Of a stretch of 64,000 nt of DNA, positions 7,356 to 16,921 are shown piece by piece. The translations under genes were made by a program, and so were the position numbers. The stretch comes from JBBEBE01 sp040882505 (lineage in GTDB: Bacteria; Bacteroidota; Rhodothermia; Balneolales; Balneolaceae): contig JBBEBE010000002.1 in the NCBI GenBank assembly GCA_040882505.1, forward strand, positions 1 to 64,000, written 5' to 3'. Under the pieces are notes generated by a model. That model worked only from the letters and a program-made list of their open reading frames with translations. It did no database searches and had not been told where the DNA came from. Positions within the stretch are counted from its first letter, which is position 1, and every line of letters begins with the position of its first letter.

Positions 7356-8648
7356 CTAAAACCGAATGCGGATTCCGCCGTTGAATGTAAACGTGCCGAC
7401 GTACGAGCCCGGGTCAAACAACAGTTCTTGTCGGCCGGCATCGACCATCATGAAGAAGATCAGCTGGTCCGTTACGCGGCGGCGTCCTTCCAGTCCGACA
7501 TAGAGGCTTTCCAACAGGTAGAATTCGCTCAGGTTTTGTGGCAACCGGCGATCTTCGGGGGAGAATCCGTAGCCGGCCCGAAACCCCAGATAGGTATCGG
7601 CATCGGCAAAGTAACGGCGAAGCGTCAAATTCCAGGACTGTCCCCACTCTTCGGACGTCGGCGTGATGTAGGGGCGCAGCATCCACATCCAACTGCCTAC
7701 ATACCAGGTGACCGATCCGGTGACCATCGTGACGTCGTTCGGGTTGAACCAGAGGTACCGCATCCCGAGCGAGCCTTCAAATCCACCCCCGAGCGTTCGG
7801 TATAGGTCCGCTCCGCCCCGAATTTCGGGAAAGAGGACCGACCCCGAGTAGCCGGCGTTCAGATAGGCGTACCAGCCCCGGCCGAGGGTGGGATACATCT
7901 CCAGCTCCCCTTGCCAATCCTCGGTTCCGAATCGGCTCGCGTACCTGAATCGAGCCGTGAGGGGGCCGGCGTCGGTCTCCCGGGTGAGGCCGATCGAACT
8001 GTTGTGATAGGTATCATAATGGTCGGTGAACTGATCCTGGGTATACATGGCGGCAAGGCTCCATCGCTGCTGCCCATCGGCCAGCCCCTCGCGAAACTCG
8101 CGAGCCTGACTGTTGGACGGGTTCAACTGGATCACCCGGTTCAACACGCGTGCTGCTTGTCGGTCATCGCCCGCCTCGCCAAACACCTGCGCCTGTTTCA
8201 TCAGCAGGGCTTCGTCATTCGGATAGTGGGAGACCGCCTCGTAGGCCAACCGCATCGCCTCCTCGCGATTCTCGTCCCAACGTTCGTTGTCGATCGCCGC
8301 CAAAAACGCCTCCCGATTGCGTGGAGAGGCTTGGAACACCTGTGCCAACTCCCGACGCGCTTCCTCGTGCCGACCATCCCATGACCAGGTCCGGGCCACC
8401 AGAATCCGCACGTCCAGATACTCCGGGGCCACCTCCAGAATGGCGTAGGCGAGCTCACGGGCCTCCTCGCGCTCCCCGTCGAAGGCGAGTTGACGCGCCT
8501 GCATGAACGCCCCGTCCACATCGGTGAGGGTCGTGTCCTGCACCGTATCCACTCCTTGTGCGGCAAGGTTTTGAGGAATCATCACACCAGACATCCCCAG
8601 AGCCAAATAAAGCAACACGCTCAAATATACCGTCTCAAGTCTTTTCAT
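7356..8648 (-). CDS. YaiO-family outer-membrane beta-barrel protein with TPR repeats
   Basis: The 430-residue product starts with a signal peptide (MKRLETVYLSVLLYLALGMS to about LAAQG). Residues about 45-190 are helical repeats with TPR spacing (AFDGEREEARELAYAILEVAPE, SWDGRHEEARRELAQVFQASPR and two more). From about residue 195 to the end is a beta-rich barrel with alternating aromatic strands (WYAYLNAGYSGSVLF, YLWFNPNDVTMVTGSVTWYVG) ending in Phe (GGIRIRF), as outer-membrane proteins do. TPR plus barrel is the YaiO layout; the family is associated with surface polysaccharide or biofilm, but its function is not established. It stands alone between repeat DNA and the next reverse-strand gene. 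Confidence 0.8.
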   Translation of the reverse strand: MKRLETVYLSVLLYLALGMSGVMIPQNLAAQGVDTVQDTTLTDVDGAFMQARQLAFDGEREEARELAYAILEVAPEYLDVRILVARTWSWDGRHEEARRELAQVFQASPRNREAFLAAIDNERWDENREEAMRLAYEAVSHYPNDEALLMKQAQVFGEAGDDRQAARVLNRVIQLNPSNSQAREFREGLADGQQRWSLAAMYTQDQFTDHYDTYHNSSIGLTRETDAGPLTARFRYASRFGTEDWQGELEMYPTLGRGWYAYLNAGYSGSVLFPEIRGGADLYRTLGGGFEGSLGMRYLWFNPNDVTMVTGSVTWYVGSWMWMLRPYITPTSEEWGQSWNLTLRRYFADADTYLGFRAGYGFSPEDRRLPQNLSEFYLLESLYVGLEGRRRVTDQLIFFMMVDAGRQELLFDPGSYVGTFTFNGGIRIRF

Positions 8649-8853
8649 GGACGCAAGTTACCATAAGGGGTCCCTGCCTGCAAGAGTGCGAAGGCCGCAA
8701 TCGCAACTGACGGCCAATCACCCGCTCCTCAAGGTTTCAAAGATTCGAGAATTGCCTCTGGTCGTTTTTCGGCAATCTTCAGAAGAACTCTTGCGGGTCC
8801 TTGAGGAGATCGCCTTCCCTGCTCCCAATTCTGCTAATATTCAAGTCAACCCC

Positions 8854-11376
8854 CTACAACTTCACTCGCACTTGAATCCCGATATCGCTCCGGCGGCGCC
8901 CCTCGATCTGCATTCGCGGGTCGGACGCCTCGCGCTCCTCGCGCAGCACCGTCGTGGCGATCTTCCCCTGAATCTGCACCTCCGGCAGGGGGGTCCAACT
9001 CGCCATCAAATAGATCCGCTCGCCCCGCCCGTAGAGCATCTGCGAGGCAAACCGGTAGAGCAGATCGCTCTCCACGGCATAGATCCGTGCGTCGAAATCG
9101 TCCGTCCGAAACGTGGTCACCCGCATGTCCAGCCGAAGCGACCGTCCCATCGGCACCCGGAAATCGATCCACCCGCCCCAGCCTCGGGAGGGACCCCTTC
9201 GGGTTGAACCGGACTCGCTTCCCGCCCCAACCGTTGAATTTGTGCCACTCCCCGAACCACTCCCCGAACCGCCACTCCCCGAACCACTACTCCCGGAACC
9301 CCCACCAGACCCTTCCGCCCCGTCACACCAGAGGCCGTTCTCCTGCCAATCCGCCAGCGCATCGGGATCCGAGCAGGGCGGACGACCCGCGCCGCCGGCC
9401 GGCCGGGCCACCACTTGCTCCAGTCGCGCCCGCAGCCGCATGCCGTGCTCCAGCTCCTGCGAGACCTGAATCCGGGCCCGCCACCGCCGCTCCGGCGCCA
9501 ACAGACGAATCGGCTCGCCCCACCGATCCTGCCCCAGAAACTCCTCCCCGCGCACCTTCTGCCGCACCTGCAGCTGCCACTCCTGCCCACTCCGCGGCTC
9601 CCAATCGAGCCGACCCAGCCACTCGTGCCCGTGCGAGGGCTGTCGCGTAAAAAAGCGCGGACCCGGAAACGAAAAGAGATCCAGATATCCGCGCATCCGA
9701 AGATCCGGCCCGAACCGGTGATCCACCCCCGCATAGAGCCCCCGCTCGTTGCGCGGGGCGCCCGACTGCTCGCCAAACGCATCCCCGAACAGCGACTGAA
9801 ACCCCGGCTGATAATCCCGCCAAGAGAGGATCCATCGCGTCTGCTCCCCCGCCATCAGCTCGATCGCCGAAAGCAGGGCCCAGGCGCCCTTCCCGCTCCG
9901 CGCCACCTCGCCAGACAACGACGCTCCGGGAAGCCCCATCCGCACGTCGGCCGACCCCACCTGAACCCCCCGCCCCTCGGGCCGATGCTGCTGCCACGGA
10001 TCGGTCGACTCCGCCACCGGCCGGTCCCACCGGTTGCCGAGCCAATTGATCCCGAGTTGAACCGAGCTCACCGACACCTCCATCCGCGCACCTCCGGTCG
10101 ACTGCGTCACATTGTTGCGACGAGCCACCCCGCTCGGCAAGCGGTAGGAGGGAGAACCGGACGGAATCCGGATCGAATCGCTCACCACCGACGCGCTGCG
10201 AGGCTTTCGGGAGCCAAACAAGGTGAGAGACCAATGATCCAACCACCGCTCCTGCGTCGCTTGTTGCGAAGATTCAACACCTGAACCGCCTGAACCGCCT
10301 GAACGGCCGGAACCAACCTCACCCGGCCGCGACCCGACCGTCACGCCCACCCCCCGAAACCCGTGCGAAGACCGCGAGGACGTATGCCCGCGCACCCCGC
10401 CCCCCGACCGGCTCGCGGATCCAATCACATCGGCCCCCTTGCCGAACGTACTCCCGCCCCCCAGCACCAACCCCTGCCCGAACCCCGCGCGAAAATCCCC
10501 CACCACCAACGTGCGGAGCCGCCCGAGATCTTCCATCGACACGTACAACGGCATCGACTCGGGCGACCGCCACCCCGCCCACGGCTCGCCCGACCGCTTG
10601 TTGAGAATCGTCCCCGCCGACAGATGATCACTCCGAAAGACCAGGCGCTGATACTGCGCCTCCGGGCCGCCCACAAACGACCCGTCCCGGTACCCCTGCG
10701 CCAACTCCACCGGCCGATTCCACCGGGAGATCATCTCCCAACGTCCGTCATGGACCCAGAGCGACGGGTTCAGCCAGAGATCCTCGCGCTGCTCGCGCAC
10801 CGAACCCACCGTCACAAACGGCCGAACAGACGCCAGCGTCGCCGGCCCGATCCCCCGCACCTCCAGCAGCTCGTCCACCGTCCGAAACGGATGCTCCGCC
10901 TCGCGATACGCCACGACCGCCTGCGCCAGCGTCGCCGACAACCCCGGAATCGCCGCCAACGCATCCGCCGACGCCCGGTTGATCTGCACCGGCGAATCCG
11001 CCAGCGCCTCCATCTCCTCCAAACGCTCCTGCGCCCCCGCGCTCTCCGCCTCCTCCAGACCGTCCACCTCCCGTTGCACCCGCTCCTGGGCCGCCTGCAG
11101 CGAATCCCATCGGGCTGAACCCGACAGGCCCGTCCCGTTCTCCCGACTCGATCCATCCCCCACGCCGCCTCCGCGACCCGAGACGTCCGCCGGCACAAGA
11201 ACGACATCCGGAATCACCATCGGAGCCACTCGGGTCGTATCCTCCTGCAACGATTGTGGCGAAGATTCAACACCCGAAATACCCACAACCGGCAACCCGA
11301 GTACCATCAACACCCCCGACAAACCCCACGCTTGGAGCGACGACAAAAAAATCCGATTCTTCCACCATGACTTCAT
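8854..11376 (-). CDS. helix-hairpin-helix protein, probably secreted/outer-membrane associated
   Basis: The roughly 840-residue protein begins with a signal-like segment (IFLSSLQAWGLSGVLMVLGL). Residues about 125-190 form two helix-hairpin-helix units of the ComEA type (QINRASADALAAIPGLSATL and VDELLEVRGIGPATLASVRP). The rest is rich in alternating Arg, Trp and Tyr with many Gly residues (for example QTRWILSWRDYQPGFQSLFG and LRLDMRVTTFRTDDFDARIY), suggesting an amphipathic beta barrel. It ends in a basic strand. Two Ser/Gly tracts (around 9245-9308 and 10277-10325) act as flexible inserts. ComEA-like HhH can bind DNA, so a surface role with DNA is possible but inferred. The ATG at 11376 overlaps the opposite gene's start by ten bases; a GTG at 11400 is the alternative. 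Confidence 0.6.
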   Translation of the reverse strand: MKSWWKNRIFLSSLQAWGLSGVLMVLGLPVVGISGVESSPQSLQEDTTRVAPMVIPDVVLVPADVSGRGGGVGDGSSRENGTGLSGSARWDSLQAAQERVQREVDGLEEAESAGAQERLEEMEALADSPVQINRASADALAAIPGLSATLAQAVVAYREAEHPFRTVDELLEVRGIGPATLASVRPFVTVGSVREQREDLWLNPSLWVHDGRWEMISRWNRPVELAQGYRDGSFVGGPEAQYQRLVFRSDHLSAGTILNKRSGEPWAGWRSPESMPLYVSMEDLGRLRTLVVGDFRAGFGQGLVLGGGSTFGKGADVIGSASRSGGGVRGHTSSRSSHGFRGVGVTVGSRPGEVGSGRSGGSGGSGVESSQQATQERWLDHWSLTLFGSRKPRSASVVSDSIRIPSGSPSYRLPSGVARRNNVTQSTGGARMEVSVSSVQLGINWLGNRWDRPVAESTDPWQQHRPEGRGVQVGSADVRMGLPGASLSGEVARSGKGAWALLSAIELMAGEQTRWILSWRDYQPGFQSLFGDAFGEQSGAPRNERGLYAGVDHRFGPDLRMRGYLDLFSFPGPRFFTRQPSHGHEWLGRLDWEPRSGQEWQLQVRQKVRGEEFLGQDRWGEPIRLLAPERRWRARIQVSQELEHGMRLRARLEQVVARPAGGAGRPPCSDPDALADWQENGLWCDGAEGSGGGSGSSGSGSGGSGSGSGSGTNSTVGAGSESGSTRRGPSRGWGGWIDFRVPMGRSLRLDMRVTTFRTDDFDARIYAVESDLLYRFASQMLYGRGERIYLMASWTPLPEVQIQGKIATTVLREEREASDPRMQIEGRRRSDIGIQVRVKL

Positions 11377-12293
11377 ACCATCCACCCGTTTTGAATTCAC
11401 ACCTCACCGCCCTCGCGGGTATGATCCTCCTCATGATCATTCCTTACACTCTTCGTGCACAAGAGTTTGACTGCGAGGTCTCGTTCAACGCCCGACAGGC
11501 CGCCGGCCCCGAACTCAACCGCATCGACGAGCTGGGTCCGCAGATCGAGCGCTATCTGAACGAAAACCGCTGGACCGGCACCTCCTACGCCCCGCACGAA
11601 CGACTCCGCTGCCGCGTGCAGATCGTCCTCCGCAACACCCACCAGGACGGCACCGTTGAAGCCGAAGCCGTCTTCCAGCTCCGACGCCCGATCTACAACT
11701 CCATGCAGGAGACCGTCTCCGTCCTGCTCTCCGAGCGCAACTGGACCTTCGATTACACCACCCCGCGCGCCCTCCGCCGCGACCTGCAGATCCACGACGA
11801 CCTCACCAGCCTGATCGACTTCTACGCCTACATCCTCATCGGCATGGACCGCGACACCTTCGCGCCCCTCGGTGGCAACGATGCCTACAGCCAGGCCCTC
11901 GCCATCCTCGAACTGGCCCAGGCCCAATCCGCCCCCGGCTGGGACCGCGGATTCGGCTCCCAACGCACCCGCCACGGCCTGATCCAGGACCTGCTGAACC
12001 CCTCCCACGAGCCGACCCGCGAGGCGATTCACCACTACCACCGCAACGGACTGGACCGGTTCGTCGACCAACCCGGCCCGGCCCGGGAAGCCGTCCTCCA
12101 GGCGATCGAGCAGATCCACCAGAACCGGCAACGCACCACCAGTCAGCTCTTCGACATCTTCTTTGACGCCAAATACAACGAACTGGTCGCTCTCTTTCGC
12201 GACGCGCCCGCCCCGATGCAACGCGAAGCGCGCGAGCTCCTCCAACGGGCCGATCCCGGCCACGGTGGCGACTACGACCAATTAAACCGCTGA
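11367..12293 (+). CDS. porD: type IX secretion system protein PorD (DUF4835)
   Basis: The 308-residue protein matches the DUF4835/PorD family. A signal peptide ends at YTLRAQ, and the mature part starts EFDCEVSFNARQ with the conserved early Cys. The family signatures follow in order: IERYLNENRWTGTSYAPHER, RPIYNSMQETVSVLLSERNW, LTSLIDFYAYILIGMDRDTF, and LGGNDAYSQALAILELAQAQ followed by GWD. The family works with the outer-membrane secretion machinery that exports proteins with C-terminal sorting domains, two of which are encoded in this window. ATG at 11367 gives a plausible signal peptide, but it overlaps the start of the divergent gene; TTG at 11391 or ATG at 11421 are alternatives. Confidence 0.85.
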   Translation: MTSYHPPVLNSHLTALAGMILLMIIPYTLRAQEFDCEVSFNARQAAGPELNRIDELGPQIERYLNENRWTGTSYAPHERLRCRVQIVLRNTHQDGTVEAEAVFQLRRPIYNSMQETVSVLLSERNWTFDYTTPRALRRDLQIHDDLTSLIDFYAYILIGMDRDTFAPLGGNDAYSQALAILELAQAQSAPGWDRGFGSQRTRHGLIQDLLNPSHEPTREAIHHYHRNGLDRFVDQPGPAREAVLQAIEQIHQNRQRTTSQLFDIFFDAKYNELVALFRDAPAPMQREARELLQRADPGHGGDYDQLNR

Positions 12294-12454
12294 CCCCGCC
12301 CATCCGTCCAGACAGGCCTCTCCGCCCTGAAATCAGCGTCCCGGGAACGGCAACTCTCACGCGCCCAAATCGTTAAAAAATATTTTTTTGTAAGGATCCC
12401 GTCGGAATCCGCTCTTACCTCTTGGAACCAAGGCGGTAACCAAATCCACGGGTC

Positions 12455-15232
12455 ATGTACAAACCTCGAAATCCCCGCTTGCGGGAGAACTCCGTTCAGT
12501 CGACATCCACACCACTCCCAATCCACCGGCTCTGCACCTCCCGAAGCAGATCAACAGAGCCCCACCAGCCACGCCACGGGCGATCCCTCCCGGGACCCCT
12601 CGGCCTGCTCATCATGCTCCTGGGCCTGACACTTTTTCGGGCTGAACCGGTCCGCTCCGAGGCCCCGGCCGATTCCCTGGAGATCTCGAGCCGATTCTCT
12701 TCCAGCGAGCTGTCACCCAATGACGAGGTGACGCTGACTCTGAGCCTGGAGGACGCGGGGGATTTGCACTTCTTTTCAGGTGTATTGGGATTTGATTCAG
12801 ATGTGGTTGAGGTAATCGATTTCAAAAATATCGGATTGACTGACCCTGGTATTCATTTTGATGGAGCCTTAAATAGTGATCAGTTAGGATTTGCAGTATC
12901 AAGAGCCGGATCTGATCCAATTAACAAAACTGGGGATTTCCTGTCGGCGACTTTTAGGGTTAAGCCTTTGGCAGCAGGCGACCAAATCGATATCATTATC
13001 ACAAGTACTGAGATGAGTGATTCACAAGACAACGACCTTCCCTTTGTTCTCGGCGATCCCCCTCCGCTGACCCTCGTTCCGGGGATCGGAATCACGGAGC
13101 TCACCGTGGATTCGGCCCAAGAGATCACGGAGGGGGAGTCGTTTACGGCCCACGGGCGCATCTACGCCAATGGCGTGACGCCCGATACCACGAAATGGAG
13201 CGATCTCGAGGTGCAGATCGGCCTGCAGCAAACCATCGGCACGCCCGGGAGTTGGACCGAGAGCGTCTGGTCACCCGCCACGCTGCACACCCTCGAAGAG
13301 ACCTCCGACCCGGAGGGCATCGAGGACGATCCGGACGCCGAGCGGTTCGCCTACGCACGGGCCGATCTCGCCCGCAGGCTCGAGCCGTCCACCTACCACC
13401 TGGCCATCCGATCCCGCCTCGACGGGGAAACCGGTTGGCACTATGGGGGAGTCGAGAGCTTTGAGCCGGAGGGAAGCACCACGCTGCCCACCCTCGAGGT
13501 CCTCGAGCAGCCGGTCTATCGCTACGCCCTGGGCGAGTGGCTCTTCTCCCGCGATCAGTGGACACCCGAGCGCGCCACCGTCGCCAACGATTCGGCCCGT
13601 TTTTATGGCTCGAACCGAAAGCCCCTTCCCGATACCCCCGAACGCAGCGAATCAGGAGGCACCGACTGGCTCCAAGTCGATGGGTGGGACCGCGACCCGG
13701 TCGGAGAGGTGGATGGCGAGCCGCAGAAGGCGATCCAGACGATCCTCTCCACGGAAGGATTCACCAACCTCACCTTGAGCGGTCTTCACACGGGAACCTC
13801 GGCCGGACCGGCCGAATTCCTCGTCGAGCTGAGCCTGGACGGGCAGAGCTGGGATCCACTTCCGGGAGGGACCATCGATCTGATCACCGAGAGCACCGTG
13901 CGGCTGGAGAACCTCCCGATTCCGGTCAAGTACGAGGATCAAAAAACCCTCTGGATCCGGTGGCGACAGCGTGCAACCGGACGGATCGACGAACAGGACG
14001 CCCCGATCAGCTCGAGCAGCTACTTTCGCCTGGCAGACATTGCGCTCCACGGAGAGAACCCCGAGCCCGAACGCATCGAGATCCACCCCGGGGATGCCAA
14101 CGGCGACCAAACCGTCGATGCCACCGATGTGCTCACACTGGCGCACTACTGGCGAGTCCACGGACCTGCGCCCGCCTACGACTACATCGAGTTCGAACAG
14201 CGGACCGTCGAAGCATGGCTCCCCCGGCCGGCCACCCACGCAGATACCAACGGAGACGGAGTGGTCGATCACCGGGACCTGAAAGCGATCGGGCTTCATT
14301 TCGGGCAGACGGTACCTGAGGACGGGGACGGAGGACCGGGACCGTCGGGCCTCATGGAATCGCCTCTCGTGGACGAATCCAGCGGCAACCATTCCGACAG
14401 TTCCTCCAACGAACCGCTCGCCAGCCTCACCCTGCCCCCCATGAAACAGGGAGAGGAGCGACTTGTCTACCTCTCCACACGCGAACCGTTGGATTTCAAG
14501 GGGGTGGCGGCCACGTTGAAACTCGGTGACAGGACATTCGACCCGGATACGAAAAATCAAATGACAACACCCAGCACGCATTCACAGAACATTCAACAGG
14601 CAACACCCAACTCCCGACACCCAACAGCCAACCGCCAAACCCCGAGCTGGTCCCTCCATCTCGACCGCCTGCCCGACGGAGCCGAGGTGTGGCGCGAAGA
14701 GAGCCGTCTGCTCGAATTTGCGGCCAAAGACCCCGGCAACCCCTCCCGGCAGGCGGTCGCCTGGAGCCTGCAGGGACGCCACGAGAGCATCCGGGACCCG
14801 CAACTGACGGTTCTCCGTATCACGGCTACCGAGTCGTGGGAGGCGCCCCGAACACTTCATCTCGAGCAGCTCACCCTGAGCGAGGAGGAAGGCGCTCTCC
14901 TCGTACCCGACGCCATCGAAATGAGCCTCTCCGAGAGCGAACCTCCCGGGATGGGTTTTCCCGACGAAGAGGAGGTGACGCTCTATCCCAACTACCCCAA
15001 CCCGGCCAACAGCGCGACCCACATCCGGTTCTATCTTCCCGAGCCGGGAAAGGTTCGCCTGGATCTGTTCGACATCACCGGTCGGCGGGTACACACCCCG
15101 CTCCATGGCGAACGCCCTGCCGGCCTTCACACCCTGACACTGGACGCATCGTCGCTGGCAAGCGGGATCTACCTCTACCGACTGGTAAGCGACGGGGAGG
15201 TTCGAACCCGAAAAATGGTGCTCATTCGATGA
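12455..15232 (+). CDS. secreted cohesin/dockerin-like protein with type IX sorting domain
   Basis: The 925-residue product has a long N-terminus with a hydrophobic segment at residues 48-62 (LGLLIMLLGLTLF) serving as signal; the true start may lie closer to it. Residues about 75-205 resemble a cohesin-type beta sandwich (FSSSELSPNDEVTLTLSLED, GVLGFDSDVVEVIDF). Two dockerin-like calcium motifs follow at about 545-570 (GDANGDQTVDATDVLTLAHY) and 596-617 (DTNGDGVVDHRDLKAIGLHF). Residues about 843-925 are a type A C-terminal sorting domain (LYPNYPNPANSATHIRFYLP ending RKMVLIR). An in-frame stretch near residues 702-728 is low-complexity and copies the intergenic repeat style. The cohesin part is more AT-rich than its surroundings. 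Its partner and substrate are unknown. Confidence 0.75.
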   Translation: MYKPRNPRLRENSVQSTSTPLPIHRLCTSRSRSTEPHQPRHGRSLPGPLGLLIMLLGLTLFRAEPVRSEAPADSLEISSRFSSSELSPNDEVTLTLSLEDAGDLHFFSGVLGFDSDVVEVIDFKNIGLTDPGIHFDGALNSDQLGFAVSRAGSDPINKTGDFLSATFRVKPLAAGDQIDIIITSTEMSDSQDNDLPFVLGDPPPLTLVPGIGITELTVDSAQEITEGESFTAHGRIYANGVTPDTTKWSDLEVQIGLQQTIGTPGSWTESVWSPATLHTLEETSDPEGIEDDPDAERFAYARADLARRLEPSTYHLAIRSRLDGETGWHYGGVESFEPEGSTTLPTLEVLEQPVYRYALGEWLFSRDQWTPERATVANDSARFYGSNRKPLPDTPERSESGGTDWLQVDGWDRDPVGEVDGEPQKAIQTILSTEGFTNLTLSGLHTGTSAGPAEFLVELSLDGQSWDPLPGGTIDLITESTVRLENLPIPVKYEDQKTLWIRWRQRATGRIDEQDAPISSSSYFRLADIALHGENPEPERIEIHPGDANGDQTVDATDVLTLAHYWRVHGPAPAYDYIEFEQRTVEAWLPRPATHADTNGDGVVDHRDLKAIGLHFGQTVPEDGDGGPGPSGLMESPLVDESSGNHSDSSSNEPLASLTLPPMKQGEERLVYLSTREPLDFKGVAATLKLGDRTFDPDTKNQMTTPSTHSQNIQQATPNSRHPTANRQTPSWSLHLDRLPDGAEVWREESRLLEFAAKDPGNPSRQAVAWSLQGRHESIRDPQLTVLRITATESWEAPRTLHLEQLTLSEEEGALLVPDAIEMSLSESEPPGMGFPDEEEVTLYPNYPNPANSATHIRFYLPEPGKVRLDLFDITGRRVHTPLHGERPAGLHTLTLDASSLASGIYLYRLVSDGEVRTRKMVLIR

Positions 15233-15360
15233 GGATGGTCAGAACACCCTTGACAATACCGATGGTGCGGGTCAAATAAATGAAACTCCTCGACATTCAG
15301 CCCTCTCTGCCGTAAATTCCGAGCTTTGAGAAGCTATCGGTAATTAAAGCAAAAACAGGG

Positions 15361-16704
15361 ATGAGCAAAGGGACGTCCGTCAAAGAGCTACTGAAGAAAA
15401 TCAAAGCGAAAGAGTACACTATCGGCATCGTGGGGCTTGGCTATGTCGGCCTTCCGCTCATGTGGACCTTCCACAAGGCGGGGATGCCGGTGATCGGCTA
15501 TGACATCGACCAAGCAAAGGTGGACAACATCCAGGCGGGAACACCCTACATCAAGCACTTGGGGAAGGAGATGATGCAGGCGCTCGCCGGCTCCGACCGG
15601 TGCGCGGCTACGAGCGACTTCTCCCGACTGACCGAGGCGGATGCGATTCTGCTCTGCGTGCCCACCCCGCTGGACGAGCATCGCGAGCCGGACATGAGCT
15701 TTGTCGAAAAGACCACGGAAACCGTCTCGAAACACCTTCGTAAGGGTCAACTCGTGATTCTGGAATCCACTACCTGGCCGGGCACCACCGAGGAGCTCAT
15801 GATTCCGATTCTGGAGAAAAACTCCGGGCTGAAGGCGGGCACCGATTTTCATGTGGCCTACAGCCCCGAGCGCGAAGATCCCGGCAACCCGGACTTCAAC
15901 ACGGCCAAAATCCCCAAAGTGGTGGGTGGCTGCACCGGAGAGGCGCTCGAGCTTGCCCTGGCCATGTACAACACGGCCATCGTGCAGACCGTCCCGGTCT
16001 CCGACTGCAAGACGGCCGAGGCGGTCAAACTGACCGAGAACATCTTCCGCTCGGTGAACATTGCTCTGGTGAACGAGCTCAAGGTGGTCTACGAGAAGAT
16101 GGGCATCGACGTGCACGAGGTGATCGACGCAGCGGCGACCAAACCGTTCGGCTTCATGAAGTTCACCCCCGGACCGGGCCTGGGTGGGCACTGCATCCCG
16201 ATCGACCCGTTCTACCTGACTTGGAAGGCGCGCGAATTCGAGAGCCACACCCGCTTTATCGAGCTGGCCGGCGAGGTCAATACCGACATGCCGCGCTACG
16301 TGGTCGAGCGCACGATTTTGGCGCTCAACGCCCACAAGAAGGCAGTCAACGGTGCACGAATCCTGCTCATCGGTTTGGCTTACAAACCCGATGTGGATGA
16401 TTTGCGCGAATCGCCCACCTTCAAACTCTTTGATCTGCTCAACGAGGTGGGTGCAGAGATCGACTATCACGATCCCTACATCGAGGAGATTCACAAGACG
16501 CGGGAGCACGCCCACTGGGCCGGGAAACAGTCGGTGATGTGGAACCAAGAGACCGTCGAGTCCTACGACGCCGTCGTGATTTCGACGAACCACAGCGCCA
16601 TCGACTACAACCAGCTGGCAGCGTGGAGTGACTGCATCATCGACACCCGGAACGCGATGAAGGGCATTCCGGCGCGAGGTGAGAAGCAGATGTTCAAAGC
16701 GTAA
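15361..16704 (+). CDS. nucleotide-sugar dehydrogenase, UDP-GlcNAc 6-dehydrogenase (WbpA) type
   Basis: The 447-residue NAD enzyme oxidises C6 of a UDP-sugar to the uronic acid. It has the Rossmann start TIGIVGLGYVGLPL, a Thr/Pro-rich CVPTPLDEHREPD, the ESTTWPGTTEE loop, AYSPEREDPGN, and the catalytic Cys278 in GPGLGGHCIPIDPFY. It closes with the C-terminal domain GLAYKPDVDDLRESP. GHCIPIDPFYL is typical of the UDP-N-acetylhexosamine dehydrogenases (WbpA/WecC), whereas UDP-glucose dehydrogenases usually differ here, so a UDP-HexNAcA product is favoured. It is the first gene of the polysaccharide locus, with a 218-bp gap before the wzz-like gene that holds nothing recognisable. Confidence 0.88.
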   Translation: MSKGTSVKELLKKIKAKEYTIGIVGLGYVGLPLMWTFHKAGMPVIGYDIDQAKVDNIQAGTPYIKHLGKEMMQALAGSDRCAATSDFSRLTEADAILLCVPTPLDEHREPDMSFVEKTTETVSKHLRKGQLVILESTTWPGTTEELMIPILEKNSGLKAGTDFHVAYSPEREDPGNPDFNTAKIPKVVGGCTGEALELALAMYNTAIVQTVPVSDCKTAEAVKLTENIFRSVNIALVNELKVVYEKMGIDVHEVIDAAATKPFGFMKFTPGPGLGGHCIPIDPFYLTWKAREFESHTRFIELAGEVNTDMPRYVVERTILALNAHKKAVNGARILLIGLAYKPDVDDLRESPTFKLFDLLNEVGAEIDYHDPYIEEIHKTREHAHWAGKQSVMWNQETVESYDAVVISTNHSAIDYNQLAAWSDCIIDTRNAMKGIPARGEKQMFKA

Positions 16705-16921
16705 CGGGGAATCGTGGACCATGCAACGCATTCGCTGCCAACACTCCTGGATGGCCGATAGACAAGTCGGTCGGGATTGAGTACTTTCACTCTTGATTCG
16801 CCGGGCGGGGACCGAATCGGGATCTGGTGGACGGAAATCCGGTGGTCGAAAGCCGACAGATCACGGACACAGGAATCAGCGTTGAACGGATTGCAAGTCA
16901 AACGGATAAAACGGATAAAGA

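Noticed and set aside
15250..15278. A TTGACA box 17 bases before CAAATA upstream of the dehydrogenase gene as a promoter
   Set aside because: The minus-ten half is poor and the promoter consensus of this lineage differs, so support is too weak to list it as a feature.
15388..16731. A 447-codon reverse-strand frame opposite the UDP-sugar dehydrogenase
   Set aside because: It is the mirror of a conserved enzyme gene, with no recognisable protein features.
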